Source: an uncultured Bacilli bacterium (lineage in GTDB: Bacteria; Bacillota_I; Bacilli_A; RFN20; CAG-826). Taken from it: DNA of 15,730 nt. Shown one piece after another: positions 1 through 7,028 of the stretch. Location: NCBI GenBank assembly GCA_905236085.1, contig CAJOOD010000023.1:1-15730 (forward strand), read 5' to 3'. The notes beneath the pieces are model-generated. The model had not been told where the DNA came from, did no database searches, and was given only the letters and a program-made list of their open reading frames with translations. Each line of letters begins with the position of its first letter. The first letter of the stretch is position 1. The translations under genes were made by a program, and so were the position numbers.

Positions 1-93
1 AGTAAATTCTTTAAAGCATATCTTACAAATGTGAGTTGGCTGCTTTAATTTCTCTAATGCATTTTCTAATGGCTTGGCTCTCGTGTCTAACAA
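1..93 (-). CDS. comFC: ComFC-like phosphoribosyltransferase-family competence protein, N-terminal fragment
   Basis: Partial gene cut by the left window edge; 31 codons are visible on the minus strand, in a different frame from the end of comFA. The only plausible initiator is a TTG at 93-91 (an in-frame TGA lies 3 codons further upstream). A strong ribosome-binding sequence, AAGGAGAGGTGA, ends 6 nt before it. The visible residues are hydrophilic and lead into PTHICKICFKEFT, a Cys-x2-Cys pair like the zinc-ribbon knuckle at the N-terminus of ComFC, which is needed for DNA uptake and normally follows comFA. The frame overlaps the 3' end of comFA by 71 nt. The caveat is that the SD-like bases also encode a conserved Pro-x-Gly-x-Val stretch of ComFA, so they could be coincidental. 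The call rests on position plus the CxxC pair. Confidence 0.5.
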   Translation of the reverse strand, partial: MLDTRAKPLENALEKLKQPTHICKICFKEFT

Positions 94-1186
94 TGAATAT
101 CACCTCTCCTTCTGGGGCATCTTTCTTTCTGCCTACTCTGCCTGATATTTGCACTAGTGCGTGTTCATCATAGATTTCATGATCCGCCATAAAGATGATG
201 ACTTGTAAATTCTTCACCGTTACCCCTCTTTCTAATACTGCTGTGGTTATAAGATATTTATATCTTCCACTTTTGAAATTAGATATTATTTCTTCTCTAT
301 CTTTGCATTTGGAATGAACTAATCTTCCATTTGGCACCACTTTGCTGATTATTAGATTTAGATTTTCACCAATGGATATAGTTGGAACAAAGATAAATAC
401 TGGTTTATTCTCGTTGATAAAAGATTTTAATTTCTTGATTATGTACAATTCTCTAACTCCAATAGACTTCTTAACAACGATGGGCACTGGTAAAGGATGC
501 TCATGAAATCTCGTATTGAGGTAAAGGATAGTCCTACCCTCTTTAGAAAAGTAGGACTTCACCTTTTTTGATGGCGTAGCCGACATCATAACTAGACCTT
601 TTGTGTAGGATGTTTTAACAAAAGCTTCTAATACCTCATCACCAGAATATGGGAAGGCATCTATTTCGTCGACGATTAATAGGTCAAAGTATTTTTGAAA
701 TCTGAATAACTGGTGTGTTGTTAAACAAATCAAATCGCCATCTAGATGCTCAGTGTGTCCTCCATAGACCGATGTCAGTTTATCGTGCTTAAACACCTCC
801 TTTAATCTTTGATAGATTTCAATAACTACATCTCGTCGAGGAATGGCGAATCCCACTTTGCCTCCATTTCGAAGCACATAGGATATGGTTTCATATACAA
901 TCTCAGTCTTTCCCGCCCCACATACAGCGTATATTAGGGCTTCCACTCCACTTAGATAGCAATTAAGAATCATATTAGATATGCGAAACTGATCATTGCT
1001 CAATTGATAGGATAAAGAATATTCACCGCGTTTGTTGTTTATGAAAGAGATAGTTTTAGAAGGTTCTATATTGGCTAATGGGCCTGTAAATCTTATACAA
1101 GCTCGACAATATGGCTCACCGTTTAGGTAGCCGATTTTACGAATATCTTCATTCCCACATTTTGGACAAATAAATTTTCTCCCCAT
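23..1186 (-). CDS. comFA: ComFA, competence superfamily 2 DNA helicase/translocase
   Basis: ATP-dependent DNA translocase thought to help pull transforming single-stranded DNA into the cytoplasm; acts at the inner face of the membrane. Counting from the ATG at 1186 (387 aa), a four-Cys zinc finger (CPKC...CRAC, residues about 7-30) is followed by Walker A CGAGKT (about 89-94), a DEID box in LLIVDEIDAFPY (about 173-176), motif III SATP (about 202), and motif VI QISGRVGR (about 347). The order and the AVCGAGKTE and DAFPYS signatures are those of ComFA, somewhat shorter than the Bacillus protein. Start choice: the ATG at 1186 has GAAGGA 10 nt upstream. A longer reading from ATG 1237 (404 aa) has no SD and would place a terminator-like hairpin in its first codons. 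It is the fifth gene of the minus-strand run and is followed by a comFC-like frame. Confidence 0.93.
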   Translation of the reverse strand: MGRKFICPKCGNEDIRKIGYLNGEPYCRACIRFTGPLANIEPSKTISFINNKRGEYSLSYQLSNDQFRISNMILNCYLSGVEALIYAVCGAGKTEIVYETISYVLRNGGKVGFAIPRRDVVIEIYQRLKEVFKHDKLTSVYGGHTEHLDGDLICLTTHQLFRFQKYFDLLIVDEIDAFPYSGDEVLEAFVKTSYTKGLVMMSATPSKKVKSYFSKEGRTILYLNTRFHEHPLPVPIVVKKSIGVRELYIIKKLKSFINENKPVFIFVPTISIGENLNLIISKVVPNGRLVHSKCKDREEIISNFKSGRYKYLITTAVLERGVTVKNLQVIIFMADHEIYDEHALVQISGRVGRKKDAPEGEVIFIVRHESQAIRKCIREIKAANSHL

Positions 1187-1203
1187 ATTATTTATTTCCT
1201 TCG

Positions 1204-1236
1204 AAAATGAAAAATGACCAAAAATTTTTTTGGCCA
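1204..1236 (-). terminator. Hairpin plus U-tract between rpiB and comFA (weak terminator or attenuator)
   Basis: Read on the minus strand, TGGCC-AAAAA (1236-1227) pairs with TTTTT-GGTCA (1224-1215 side), with one G-U pair and a tight loop, and is followed by TTTTTCATTTTC. On the plus strand the G-U pair becomes an A-C mismatch, so the fold favours minus-strand RNA, the direction of the rpiB-comFA transcript. The upper stem is all A-U, so it may be leaky. It ends only a few bases before the SD of comFA at 1197-1202. It also lies in the first codons of the longer comFA reading, so part of the symmetry could be coding coincidence. Confidence 0.4.
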
Positions 1237-1263
1237 TCTTTTTTTATTTAATAAATTAAATAA

Positions 1264-1701
1264 TTATTTTTCGATTTTTTTAATGAGGTCCACTCGTAGT
1301 TGGTGTCTGCCACCTTCGAAGTCAGTATTTAAGAATATATCAACTCTTCTTTTAACATCCTCAAATGACATGAATTTTTCACCAAAGGCAATCATATTCG
1401 CATCATTATGTTGTCTCATTAATCTGCTAACTTCATCGTTATAGCCAATCCCGCATCTAATTCCTTTAACCTTATTTGCAGAGATACATATACCTTCACC
1501 AGATGTGCATATCACGATACCGAAATCGCAAACTTTTTCTGCTACGAGATTTGCGGCTTTTTCACCAAATATTGGATAATGGCAAGAATCCTTAGAATCA
1601 GTACCAACATCGATTATTTCATATCCTTGGGATTTTAAATATGTGCTTAATTGTTCTTTATATTCAAATCCACCATGATCACTACCAATAGCTATTTTCA
1701 T
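1264..1701 (-). CDS. rpiB: Ribose-5-phosphate isomerase B
   Basis: Interconverts ribose 5-phosphate and ribulose 5-phosphate in the cytosolic pentose phosphate pathway. The 145-aa protein from ATG 1701 opens with MKIAIGSDHGG, the family's phosphate/ring-opening signature (Asp8, His9). Cys65 sits in VICTSGEGI where the E. coli-type catalytic Cys lies, His98 is in RQHNDANMIAFG, and the basic phosphate-binding segment is EGGRHQLRV near the C-terminus. Glu69 beside Cys65 is a common Gram-positive variant. I chose ATG 1701 over an in-frame TTG at 1713 because it gives the canonical N-terminus. It lies one base after the tsaC stop, and the SD GGAG is supplied by the last tsaC codons, implying translational coupling. 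Length is normal for the family. Confidence 0.95.
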   Translation of the reverse strand: MKIAIGSDHGGFEYKEQLSTYLKSQGYEIIDVGTDSKDSCHYPIFGEKAANLVAEKVCDFGIVICTSGEGICISANKVKGIRCGIGYNDEVSRLMRQHNDANMIAFGEKFMSFEDVKRRVDIFLNTDFEGGRHQLRVDLIKKIEK

Positions 1702-1702
1702 C

Positions 1703-2290
1703 TTATTCTCCAATCACTTCTAATATTTCTTTAAAAGTTATATCCCCTTCTCTAATTAAAGATATGTTATCACACAAATCAATAATAGTTGATGGCTTTT
1801 GCATTCCAGCAACACCTAGAAAATATAATCCTATTTCATCTTTAAATATTTCTTTAACTTCATTCATATCGGTACAAGGCTTTTCTCCAGACCTATTCGC
1901 AGAAGGCACTAATAAGGGTTTACCAGCGCTCCTAATAATATTTTGTACTAATTCATCACTTGATATTCTAATACCAACTTTGTTTGAACCTCTTGTCACC
2001 CAATAAGGTAGTCCTTCTTTCGCGGGTAATAATAAAGTAAGGGCACCAGGAACAAATTTAGCAATTATTTTCTTAGCTTTATCGGATAAAAAAGCATATT
2101 TTTCAATTTGCTCCACATCGCTTAACATTAAAGTATAAGGTTTGTTTTCTGGTCTACCTTTAACTCTATCTAAATTATGTAGAGCTTTTTCATCATCATA
2201 AATAATACCTAATCCACAGACCGTTTCCGTTGGAAAGGCAATAATACCATGATTTTCTAATATTCTCTTAGCTTTTTGAAAATTATCCAT
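1703..2290 (-). CDS. tsaC: L-threonylcarbamoyladenylate synthase (TsaC/Sua5/YwlC family, short form)
   Basis: Makes threonylcarbamoyl-AMP from Thr, bicarbonate and ATP, the first step of t6A37 modification of ANN-decoding tRNAs. The 195-aa protein is a single YrdC-type domain without the C-terminal Sua5 extension. Motifs: PTETVCGLG at 20-28 (usually PTETVYGLG; here Cys replaces Tyr), KGRPENKP at 44-51, PGALTLLL near 81, GIRIS near 106 and SANRSG at 130-135. The start ATG directly abuts the prmC stop, and AAGGGG inside the prmC end serves as SD. In Bacillus the orthologue ywlC also lies near prfA, prmC and ywlF (rpiB). The remaining t6A genes (tsaB, tsaD, tsaE) are not in this window. Confidence 0.94.
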   Translation of the reverse strand: MDNFQKAKRILENHGIIAFPTETVCGLGIIYDDEKALHNLDRVKGRPENKPYTLMLSDVEQIEKYAFLSDKAKKIIAKFVPGALTLLLPAKEGLPYWVTRGSNKVGIRISSDELVQNIIRSAGKPLLVPSANRSGEKPCTDMNEVKEIFKDEIGLYFLGVAGMQKPSTIIDLCDNISLIREGDITFKEILEVIGE

Positions 2291-3124
2291 TTATTCGCCC
2301 CTTATAAATAAGAACCTTAATTTCCCATATATATCCTTTTTAAATAAATAAGATACACCTTGAAGATATTTCTTAATTAAATCTAATAATACATCTTGCA
2401 TATCTTCGCCTATTTCAAAGGCTAATAGATAGCCCGGATTCATTACTTCATCGACATGCTTAAATATTTCTTCATAAAATTTAGTATTAGGCTTAGCGAT
2501 TAAAGCAAGATGTGGCTCATATTTATATACTTGCTCATCAATCGTGCTTTCATCTTGAATATATGGTGGGTTACAAACTATGACATCTAATTTAATTCCT
2601 AATTTTAAAAATGGATCTAACATATTACCGATAAAGAAGGTGATAGATTCTCCATTATTAGAGGCATTATTAGCCGCAACATCAATAGCGTCCTCAGATA
2701 TATCAGAAGCATACATATTAATATGAGGATTATCTTTTTTAATTTTGATGGCTAAAGCACCAGAACCCGTGCAAATGTCCGCTATATTTGTCAAATTTGG
2801 TTCTTTTTGCACGGTTTTTGAAACATATAAAGCTAATTCTTCGCTCTCTTGGCGAGGGATTAAAACTGATGGGTTAACATCTAATTTTAAATCTAAGAAT
2901 TCACTCTTTCCAATGACATATTGGATAGGTTCTCCAGATAATATTCTATCTAAATCAGCAAAGAATTGTCCTTCATCTTTACATTCGTTGTTGAAACATT
3001 TAATCAACTGAGAAAAATTATCAAAGCCATTAGCTTCGATTAATAAATTCTTAATACATGAATCGTTTAAATATTTGTTTTGAAGTCGTTTAGCTTCAAA
3101 ATATAATTCCTTATTTGTTTTCAT
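2291..3124 (-). CDS. prmC: Peptide chain release factor N5-glutamine methyltransferase
   Basis: SAM-dependent enzyme that methylates the GGQ glutamine of release factors, here presumably Gln236 of the RF1 encoded just upstream. The 277-aa protein has an N-terminal helical substrate-binding region with GEPIQYVIG (about 64-72), the family signature PRQESEEL (about 90-97), SAM motif I DICTGSG (116-122) and the catalytic NPPY (185-188), followed by a Rossmann-fold C-terminal half. The usual PRxETE is slightly changed to PRQESEE. It starts inside prfA, a 14-nt overlap in another frame with no good SD of its own, so translation is probably coupled to prfA termination. The prfA-prmC pair is one of the most conserved bacterial gene pairs. 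Confidence 0.95.
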   Translation of the reverse strand: MKTNKELYFEAKRLQNKYLNDSCIKNLLIEANGFDNFSQLIKCFNNECKDEGQFFADLDRILSGEPIQYVIGKSEFLDLKLDVNPSVLIPRQESEELALYVSKTVQKEPNLTNIADICTGSGALAIKIKKDNPHINMYASDISEDAIDVAANNASNNGESITFFIGNMLDPFLKLGIKLDVIVCNPPYIQDESTIDEQVYKYEPHLALIAKPNTKFYEEIFKHVDEVMNPGYLLAFEIGEDMQDVLLDLIKKYLQGVSYLFKKDIYGKLRFLFIRGE

Positions 3125-4202
3125 TATTAGATTCAGCAGCCATCTTCATTTCTTGATCATAATGTATCAAGGCTTCAATGATGTCTTCAAGTTCACCTTC
3201 CATGACTCTATCTAATTTTTGAATAGTAAAACCTATTCTATGGTCTGTAACACGGTTTTGTGGATAATTATATGTTCTAATTTTCTCACTTCTTTCACCA
3301 GTACCGACTTTTAATTTTCTTTCGGATCCACGTTCTTCTTCTTGCTTGGTAATCGCATCTGTGTATAATTTGGTTCTTAACATTTGCATAGCAAGTTCTT
3401 TATTTTGTATTTGTGATTTTGCGGTTTGACATGCCACAACTGTACCGGTTGGTAAGTGAGTAATTCTAACCGCTGATTCGGTCTTATTAACGTTTTGTCC
3501 ACCAGCACCTTGAGAGTGATATGTATCGATTTGTAAATCACTTGGATTAATTTGAATATCGATTTCTTCCGCTTCTGGCATGACTAATACTGTTGCAGTG
3601 GAGGTATGAATACGACCATTGGCTTCGGTCTTAGGAACTCTTTGGACACGATGAGAACCGGATTCAAATTTTAATTTAGAATAGACGCCTTCACCTTTTA
3701 TTTTAAAGGATATATTAGAATAGCCACCAGCTTCTGATGGTTGAGCATCTAATATTTCTAATTTCCATCCGTTAGTTTCAGCATAATAGGTATACATACG
3801 GAAGAGATCACCAGCGAATATATTGGCTTCATCACCACCGACAGCACCCTTGATTTCTACGATAATATTTTTATCATCATTTGGGTCCTTAGGAATCAAT
3901 AAAACCCGCAATTCCTCGATTAATCGTTCTTCTTTTTGCAATAAGGCCTTATGTTCTTCCTTACCCATTTCGGCGATTTCTGGATCGCTATCCTTACTCA
4001 TTTCAAAGGCTTGTTCTTTATTATCGACAGTAGTCAAATATTCATTAAATTTCTCTACTTGTGGTTCTAATGTAGCGCGTTCTTTAGATATAGTTCTAAA
4101 ACGATTGATGTCACGAGTAACATTTTCATCCATCAATTCTTCATCAATTTCTTTTAATCTAGCTTGCGCTGCTTTTAATCTGCGAAACATTGTCTCTTCC
4201 AT
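3111..4202 (-). CDS. prfA: Peptide chain release factor 1
   Basis: Class I release factor reading UAA and UAG and triggering peptide hydrolysis on the ribosome. The 363-aa protein (normal RF1 size is about 355-360) has the helical N-terminal domain, the codon-recognition tripeptide PKT (190-192, PxT class, which marks RF1 rather than the SPF of RF2) in HRVQRVPKTEANGRIHTS, and the GGQ loop (234-236) in HSQGAGGQNVNKTESAVR. The start at 4202 has GAGGA 8 nt upstream. A second ATG four codons in (MFRRLKAA, closer to the usual RF1 N-terminus) is preceded by GGAAGAG and cannot be excluded. First gene of the minus-strand operon. RF1 suits this window, where all 15 visible stops are UAA or UAG. Confidence 0.97.
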   Translation of the reverse strand: MEETMFRRLKAAQARLKEIDEELMDENVTRDINRFRTISKERATLEPQVEKFNEYLTTVDNKEQAFEMSKDSDPEIAEMGKEEHKALLQKEERLIEELRVLLIPKDPNDDKNIIVEIKGAVGGDEANIFAGDLFRMYTYYAETNGWKLEILDAQPSEAGGYSNISFKIKGEGVYSKLKFESGSHRVQRVPKTEANGRIHTSTATVLVMPEAEEIDIQINPSDLQIDTYHSQGAGGQNVNKTESAVRITHLPTGTVVACQTAKSQIQNKELAMQMLRTKLYTDAITKQEEERGSERKLKVGTGERSEKIRTYNYPQNRVTDHRIGFTIQKLDRVMEGELEDIIEALIHYDQEMKMAAESNNENK

Positions 4203-4229
4203 AATGATAATCCTCGTATTTCCTGTTGT

Positions 4230-4256
4230 ATTTTACCATAACCTATCAAGGATACA
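4230..4256 (-). promoter_or_regulatory. Candidate prfA operon promoter
   Basis: On the minus strand an extended -10 of the form TGGTAAAAT lies at 4238-4230. The matching -35 region (TTTGTA/TTGTAT, about 17 nt upstream) is poor, as is common for extended -10 promoters. Transcription would start near 4223, giving a leader of about 20 nt that contains the GAGGA SD. A perfect TTGACA also occurs further upstream on this strand (4300-4295), but no good -10 sits 16-18 nt from it. Confidence 0.42.
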
Positions 4257-4293
4257 AAGAAATATATTTTTCATTAATATTTATATTAATTCT

Positions 4294-4321
4294 TTGTCAA
4301 AGTCTTTGTTAAGTGTATAAT
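4294..4321 (+). promoter_or_regulatory. Candidate sigma-A promoter of the dnaX operon
   Basis: TTGTCA at 4294-4299 and a perfect TATAAT at 4316-4321, separated by 16 nt. The predicted start, near 4328, leaves only about 10 nt before the dnaX ATG, and those bases (ATCGGTACAAATT) contain no Shine-Dalgarno sequence. The -35 is embedded in an 11-bp inverted repeat, CTTTGTCAAAG (4292-4302), whose other strand reads TTGACA towards prfA. Confidence 0.6.
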
Positions 4322-4338
4322 ATTAATCGGTACAAATT

Positions 4339-6114
4339 ATGGCATACAAAGCATTATATAGAACATATCGTCCCACGAGTTTCGATGAAGTAGCAGGACA
4401 ACAACACATTGTAAAAACATTAAAAAATGCGTTGCTATCAAATAAAATAGCACACGCCTATCTTTTCGCTGGTCCTAGAGGAACAGGTAAAACATCTATC
4501 GCTAAAATATTTGCTAAATCACTTAATTGTGATGAGGGCATTGGACATGAATGCAATCATTGTAAAAACTGTTTAGCGGTCAATGAAGGCTCACATCCAG
4601 ATGTCATTGAAATCGATGCCGCTTCTAATAACGGTGTTGAAGAAGTCAGAGACTTAATCGATAAAGTAAAATATTCACCTATCTTGGGTAGATATAAAGT
4701 CTATATCATCGATGAAGTTCATATGATGTCCAGCGGAGCTTTTAATGCTTTATTAAAAACTTTAGAAGAACCACCAGAACATGTCATCTTCATCTTAGCC
4801 ACTACTGAGCCACATAAGATACTTCCAACAATCTTATCGAGATGTCAAAGATATGACTTCTCTAAATTAAGTGATGTTGAAATCAAAGATAGACTTAAAT
4901 ATGTCTTAGAAAAAGAAGATGTCGCCTTTGATGATCGCGCGGTTGATTTAATCATATCTTTATGTGATGGAGGTATGAGAGATGCTTTATCTATTCTCGA
5001 TCAAGTCTTAGCCTATTCACAAAATAGATTAAATTATAATGATATATTAGATATCTTCTCATTAGAGTCCACTGATGAGAAAGTAGCTTTATTAAAAGAC
5101 GCTGGTAAATCTAACACCGCCAAAGTATTAGAAAGAATCGATAGATATATCACAAAAGGTAGCGATATTAAAAGATTAACAAGCGATTTGCTGGATATTT
5201 TGAAAGAAGTATTGATTTATAAACGTACTAGAAGTGAACAATATTTAAGGATTATTAATCTTGGACAAGCTAATGATTTATCCGCGGTATATTCCGATAA
5301 ATTATTACAAGAAGCCATGGATTATATGCTTAACGCCGTTAAGGACTTTAAATCAGTTAATAACATCAATCCAATATTTGAAATCGCTTTATTAAAATTA
5401 TGTTCTAATAGAAAGCAAGAACCAACCACTCTAGTGGACACTCTTCCGGAAGTTCCTCCAGAAACTCAACCTCATATTCCTGTTTCTATTACACCGGCCC
5501 GTTTTGAACCTAAGGTTGAAGAAAAGAAACAAGATGATGTCGTAGAAATAATTCCAAAGGAAGCAACAAAAGAGCCTGCTAAAGAAGAAGTCAAACCTGA
5601 AATCAAGGAAGAGAAAAAAGAACAACCATCTATTCTTGATACTACAAATTTCTCTAATGTCAAAATTGATACTAGAGTTATATATCCTAAGAAGGCTTTA
5701 TTAGAAGAAGGTGGATATAGATTAGAAGAAAGTCTAATAATTGATATCATGACTGTTTCTAAAAAAGAAATCAAAGCCTCCTTATTAGCAAATTGGGATA
5801 AATTAGCATCTCTAGCAGCTGATCCAAAATATAGCGCTAAAGCAACACTGCTTCACGATGCTCATCTACTCGTGGCTACCAAAGACATTGCCTTATTAGA
5901 ATATGACTTAACCAATAAGGTCAATAAGGTCAATATCATCAATAACCAAGCGGATTTCCAAGCAATTTTTCAATTAGTGTTTAAAAAGAAGATGTTTGTT
6001 TATGCCTTAGATCGTTCTGAATCGGTCGATTATCAACAAAAATTCAGAAACTTAAAACAAGTCTCTAAATTGTCCAAACCTGAGACAATTCAAATAGATA
6101 TGTTAGGAGAATAA
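4339..6114 (+). CDS. dnaX: DNA polymerase III subunits gamma/tau
   Basis: ATPase subunit of the clamp loader; loads the sliding clamp and, through its tau tail, ties the loader to polymerase and helicase. 591 aa. The AAA+ core shows Walker A GPRGTGKT (45-52), a zinc ribbon with Cys64, 72, 75 and 78, Walker B IIDEVH (123-128), the LKTLEEPPEH helix and the SRC motif (167-169). Domain III ends near residue 360. A linker rich in Pro, Lys and Glu (about 362-432) follows, then a tau-type C-terminal domain (about 440-591), so full-length tau is encoded. Codons 426-427 form an A6 run where a -1 slip would give a gamma-length product ending 6 codons later (see findings). First gene of the seven-gene plus-strand operon; no SD is visible. 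Confidence 0.97.
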   Translation: MAYKALYRTYRPTSFDEVAGQQHIVKTLKNALLSNKIAHAYLFAGPRGTGKTSIAKIFAKSLNCDEGIGHECNHCKNCLAVNEGSHPDVIEIDAASNNGVEEVRDLIDKVKYSPILGRYKVYIIDEVHMMSSGAFNALLKTLEEPPEHVIFILATTEPHKILPTILSRCQRYDFSKLSDVEIKDRLKYVLEKEDVAFDDRAVDLIISLCDGGMRDALSILDQVLAYSQNRLNYNDILDIFSLESTDEKVALLKDAGKSNTAKVLERIDRYITKGSDIKRLTSDLLDILKEVLIYKRTRSEQYLRIINLGQANDLSAVYSDKLLQEAMDYMLNAVKDFKSVNNINPIFEIALLKLCSNRKQEPTTLVDTLPEVPPETQPHIPVSITPARFEPKVEEKKQDDVVEIIPKEATKEPAKEEVKPEIKEEKKEQPSILDTTNFSNVKIDTRVIYPKKALLEEGGYRLEESLIIDIMTVSKKEIKASLLANWDKLASLAADPKYSAKATLLHDAHLLVATKDIALLEYDLTNKVNKVNIINNQADFQAIFQLVFKKKMFVYALDRSESVDYQQKFRNLKQVSKLSKPETIQIDMLGE

Positions 6115-6119
6115 AAATT

Positions 6120-6425
6120 ATGAACATGCAACAAATGATCGCGCAAGCGCAAAAAATGCAAAGAGAACTTAGAAAAGCTAATGAAGAATTAGCTAAAAGA
6201 GAATTCTATATTGCTAAAGGCGGAATGGTTAAAGTCGTTATGTTAGGCAATAGAACCGTCCATTCCATCGAAATCGATAAAGATGCTTTAGATGTAGAAA
6301 ATCTTGAAATGTTACAAGAAACTATCGCCTTATGTATTAATGAATTATTAGTGCAAATCCGCGAAGCTGAAGAAGACATCAATGAAAGAATTACCGGTTC
6401 TAGAAGTGGCTCTGGAGTTCTTTAA
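6120..6425 (+). CDS. ybaB: YbaB/EbfC family nucleoid-associated protein
   Basis: Small dimeric DNA-binding protein almost always encoded between dnaX and recR; associated with nucleoid organisation and, by context, with repair. The 101 aa start with the typical Met/Gln-rich helix MNMQQMIAQAQKMQREL, then a short beta region (GGMVKVVMLGNRTVHSIEID) and a long C-terminal helix ending in a flexible Ser/Gly tail. Length is normal for the family (about 100-110). The start lies 5 nt after the dnaX stop; AGGAGA at the end of dnaX is the likely SD, so translation is probably coupled. No enzymatic motif is expected or seen. Confidence 0.95.
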   Translation: MNMQQMIAQAQKMQRELRKANEELAKREFYIAKGGMVKVVMLGNRTVHSIEIDKDALDVENLEMLQETIALCINELLVQIREAEEDINERITGSRSGSGVL

Positions 6426-6428
6426 TCG

Positions 6429-7019
6429 ATGGAACTAAAATCTTTTGATCGTTTAGTAGAATCATTATCAAAATTACCATCTGTTGGAAGAAAATCCGCG
6501 GAGCGTATGGTTTATGCGATGCTTAATATGGATGAGGAAGATTTAAAAGAATTTTCTGAATCTGTTTTAGGCTTAAGTAGAATTCACCGCTGCTCCATAT
6601 GTGGAACATATACTGAAGAAGATATATGTGATGTCTGTAAAGATGATAATAGAGATAAGACCACTCTTATGGTAGTCTCATATCCTAAAGATATGCTCGC
6701 TTTTGAAAAAAGCGAAGGATATGATGGCCTTTACCATATTCTTAATGGAGCTATTTCGACATCAAAAGGTATTGGTATTGAAGATTTAAATATTGAATCA
6801 TTATTTCAAAGATTAGATAAAGGCGATATCAAAGAAGTGATATTAGCCACTAATCCTAATGTCGATGGTGAAACAACAGCCTTATATCTTTCTAAGAAAT
6901 TAGAAAAATATGATATCAACATAACTCGTCTAGCTTATGGCTTACAAATCGGAAGTGCTTTAGATTATACTGATTCACTTACTTTAAATAAAGCCTTACA
7001 AGGTAGACATAAAATGTAG
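6429..7019 (+). CDS. recR: Recombination mediator RecR
   Basis: Acts with RecO (and RecF) to load RecA onto SSB-coated single-stranded DNA in gap repair. The 196-aa protein has the N-terminal helix-hairpin-helix (LPSVGRKSAERM, 16-27), a four-Cys zinc finger (Cys55, 58, 67, 70), a Toprim domain starting LMVVSYPKDMLAFEK (about 80-94) with GLYHILNGAIS, and the conserved C-terminal tail ALQGRHKM. The first Toprim acidic position is Ser84 here; other Gram-positive RecR proteins also lack Glu there, so this is not a defect. It starts 3 nt after the ybaB stop with GGAG 11 nt upstream. The stop is TAG, 9 nt before tmk. Length is typical. Confidence 0.97.
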   Translation: MELKSFDRLVESLSKLPSVGRKSAERMVYAMLNMDEEDLKEFSESVLGLSRIHRCSICGTYTEEDICDVCKDDNRDKTTLMVVSYPKDMLAFEKSEGYDGLYHILNGAISTSKGIGIEDLNIESLFQRLDKGDIKEVILATNPNVDGETTALYLSKKLEKYDINITRLAYGLQIGSALDYTDSLTLNKALQGRHKM

Positions 7020-7028
7020 GAGAGAGAT

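Noticed and set aside
3823..4320. 165-codon plus-strand open frame opposite the start of prfA
   Set aside because: Antisense to well-supported prfA codons, Ser/Leu-rich as expected for a reverse complement, and it runs through the promoter region; no SD or family features.
5472..5774. 100-codon minus-strand open frame inside dnaX (and a 64-codon Phe-rich one beside it)
   Set aside because: Mirror of the Lys/Glu-rich dnaX linker; the composition follows from the sense strand.
5914..5934. Tandem repeat AATAAGGTC x2 in dnaX
   Set aside because: Only two 9-bp units encoding NKVNKVN; too short to be more than local duplication or chance.
6439..6680. Missing first Toprim Glu in RecR as a sign of inactivation
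   Set aside because: Gram-positive RecR proteins also lack it; zinc finger, HhH and tail are intact.
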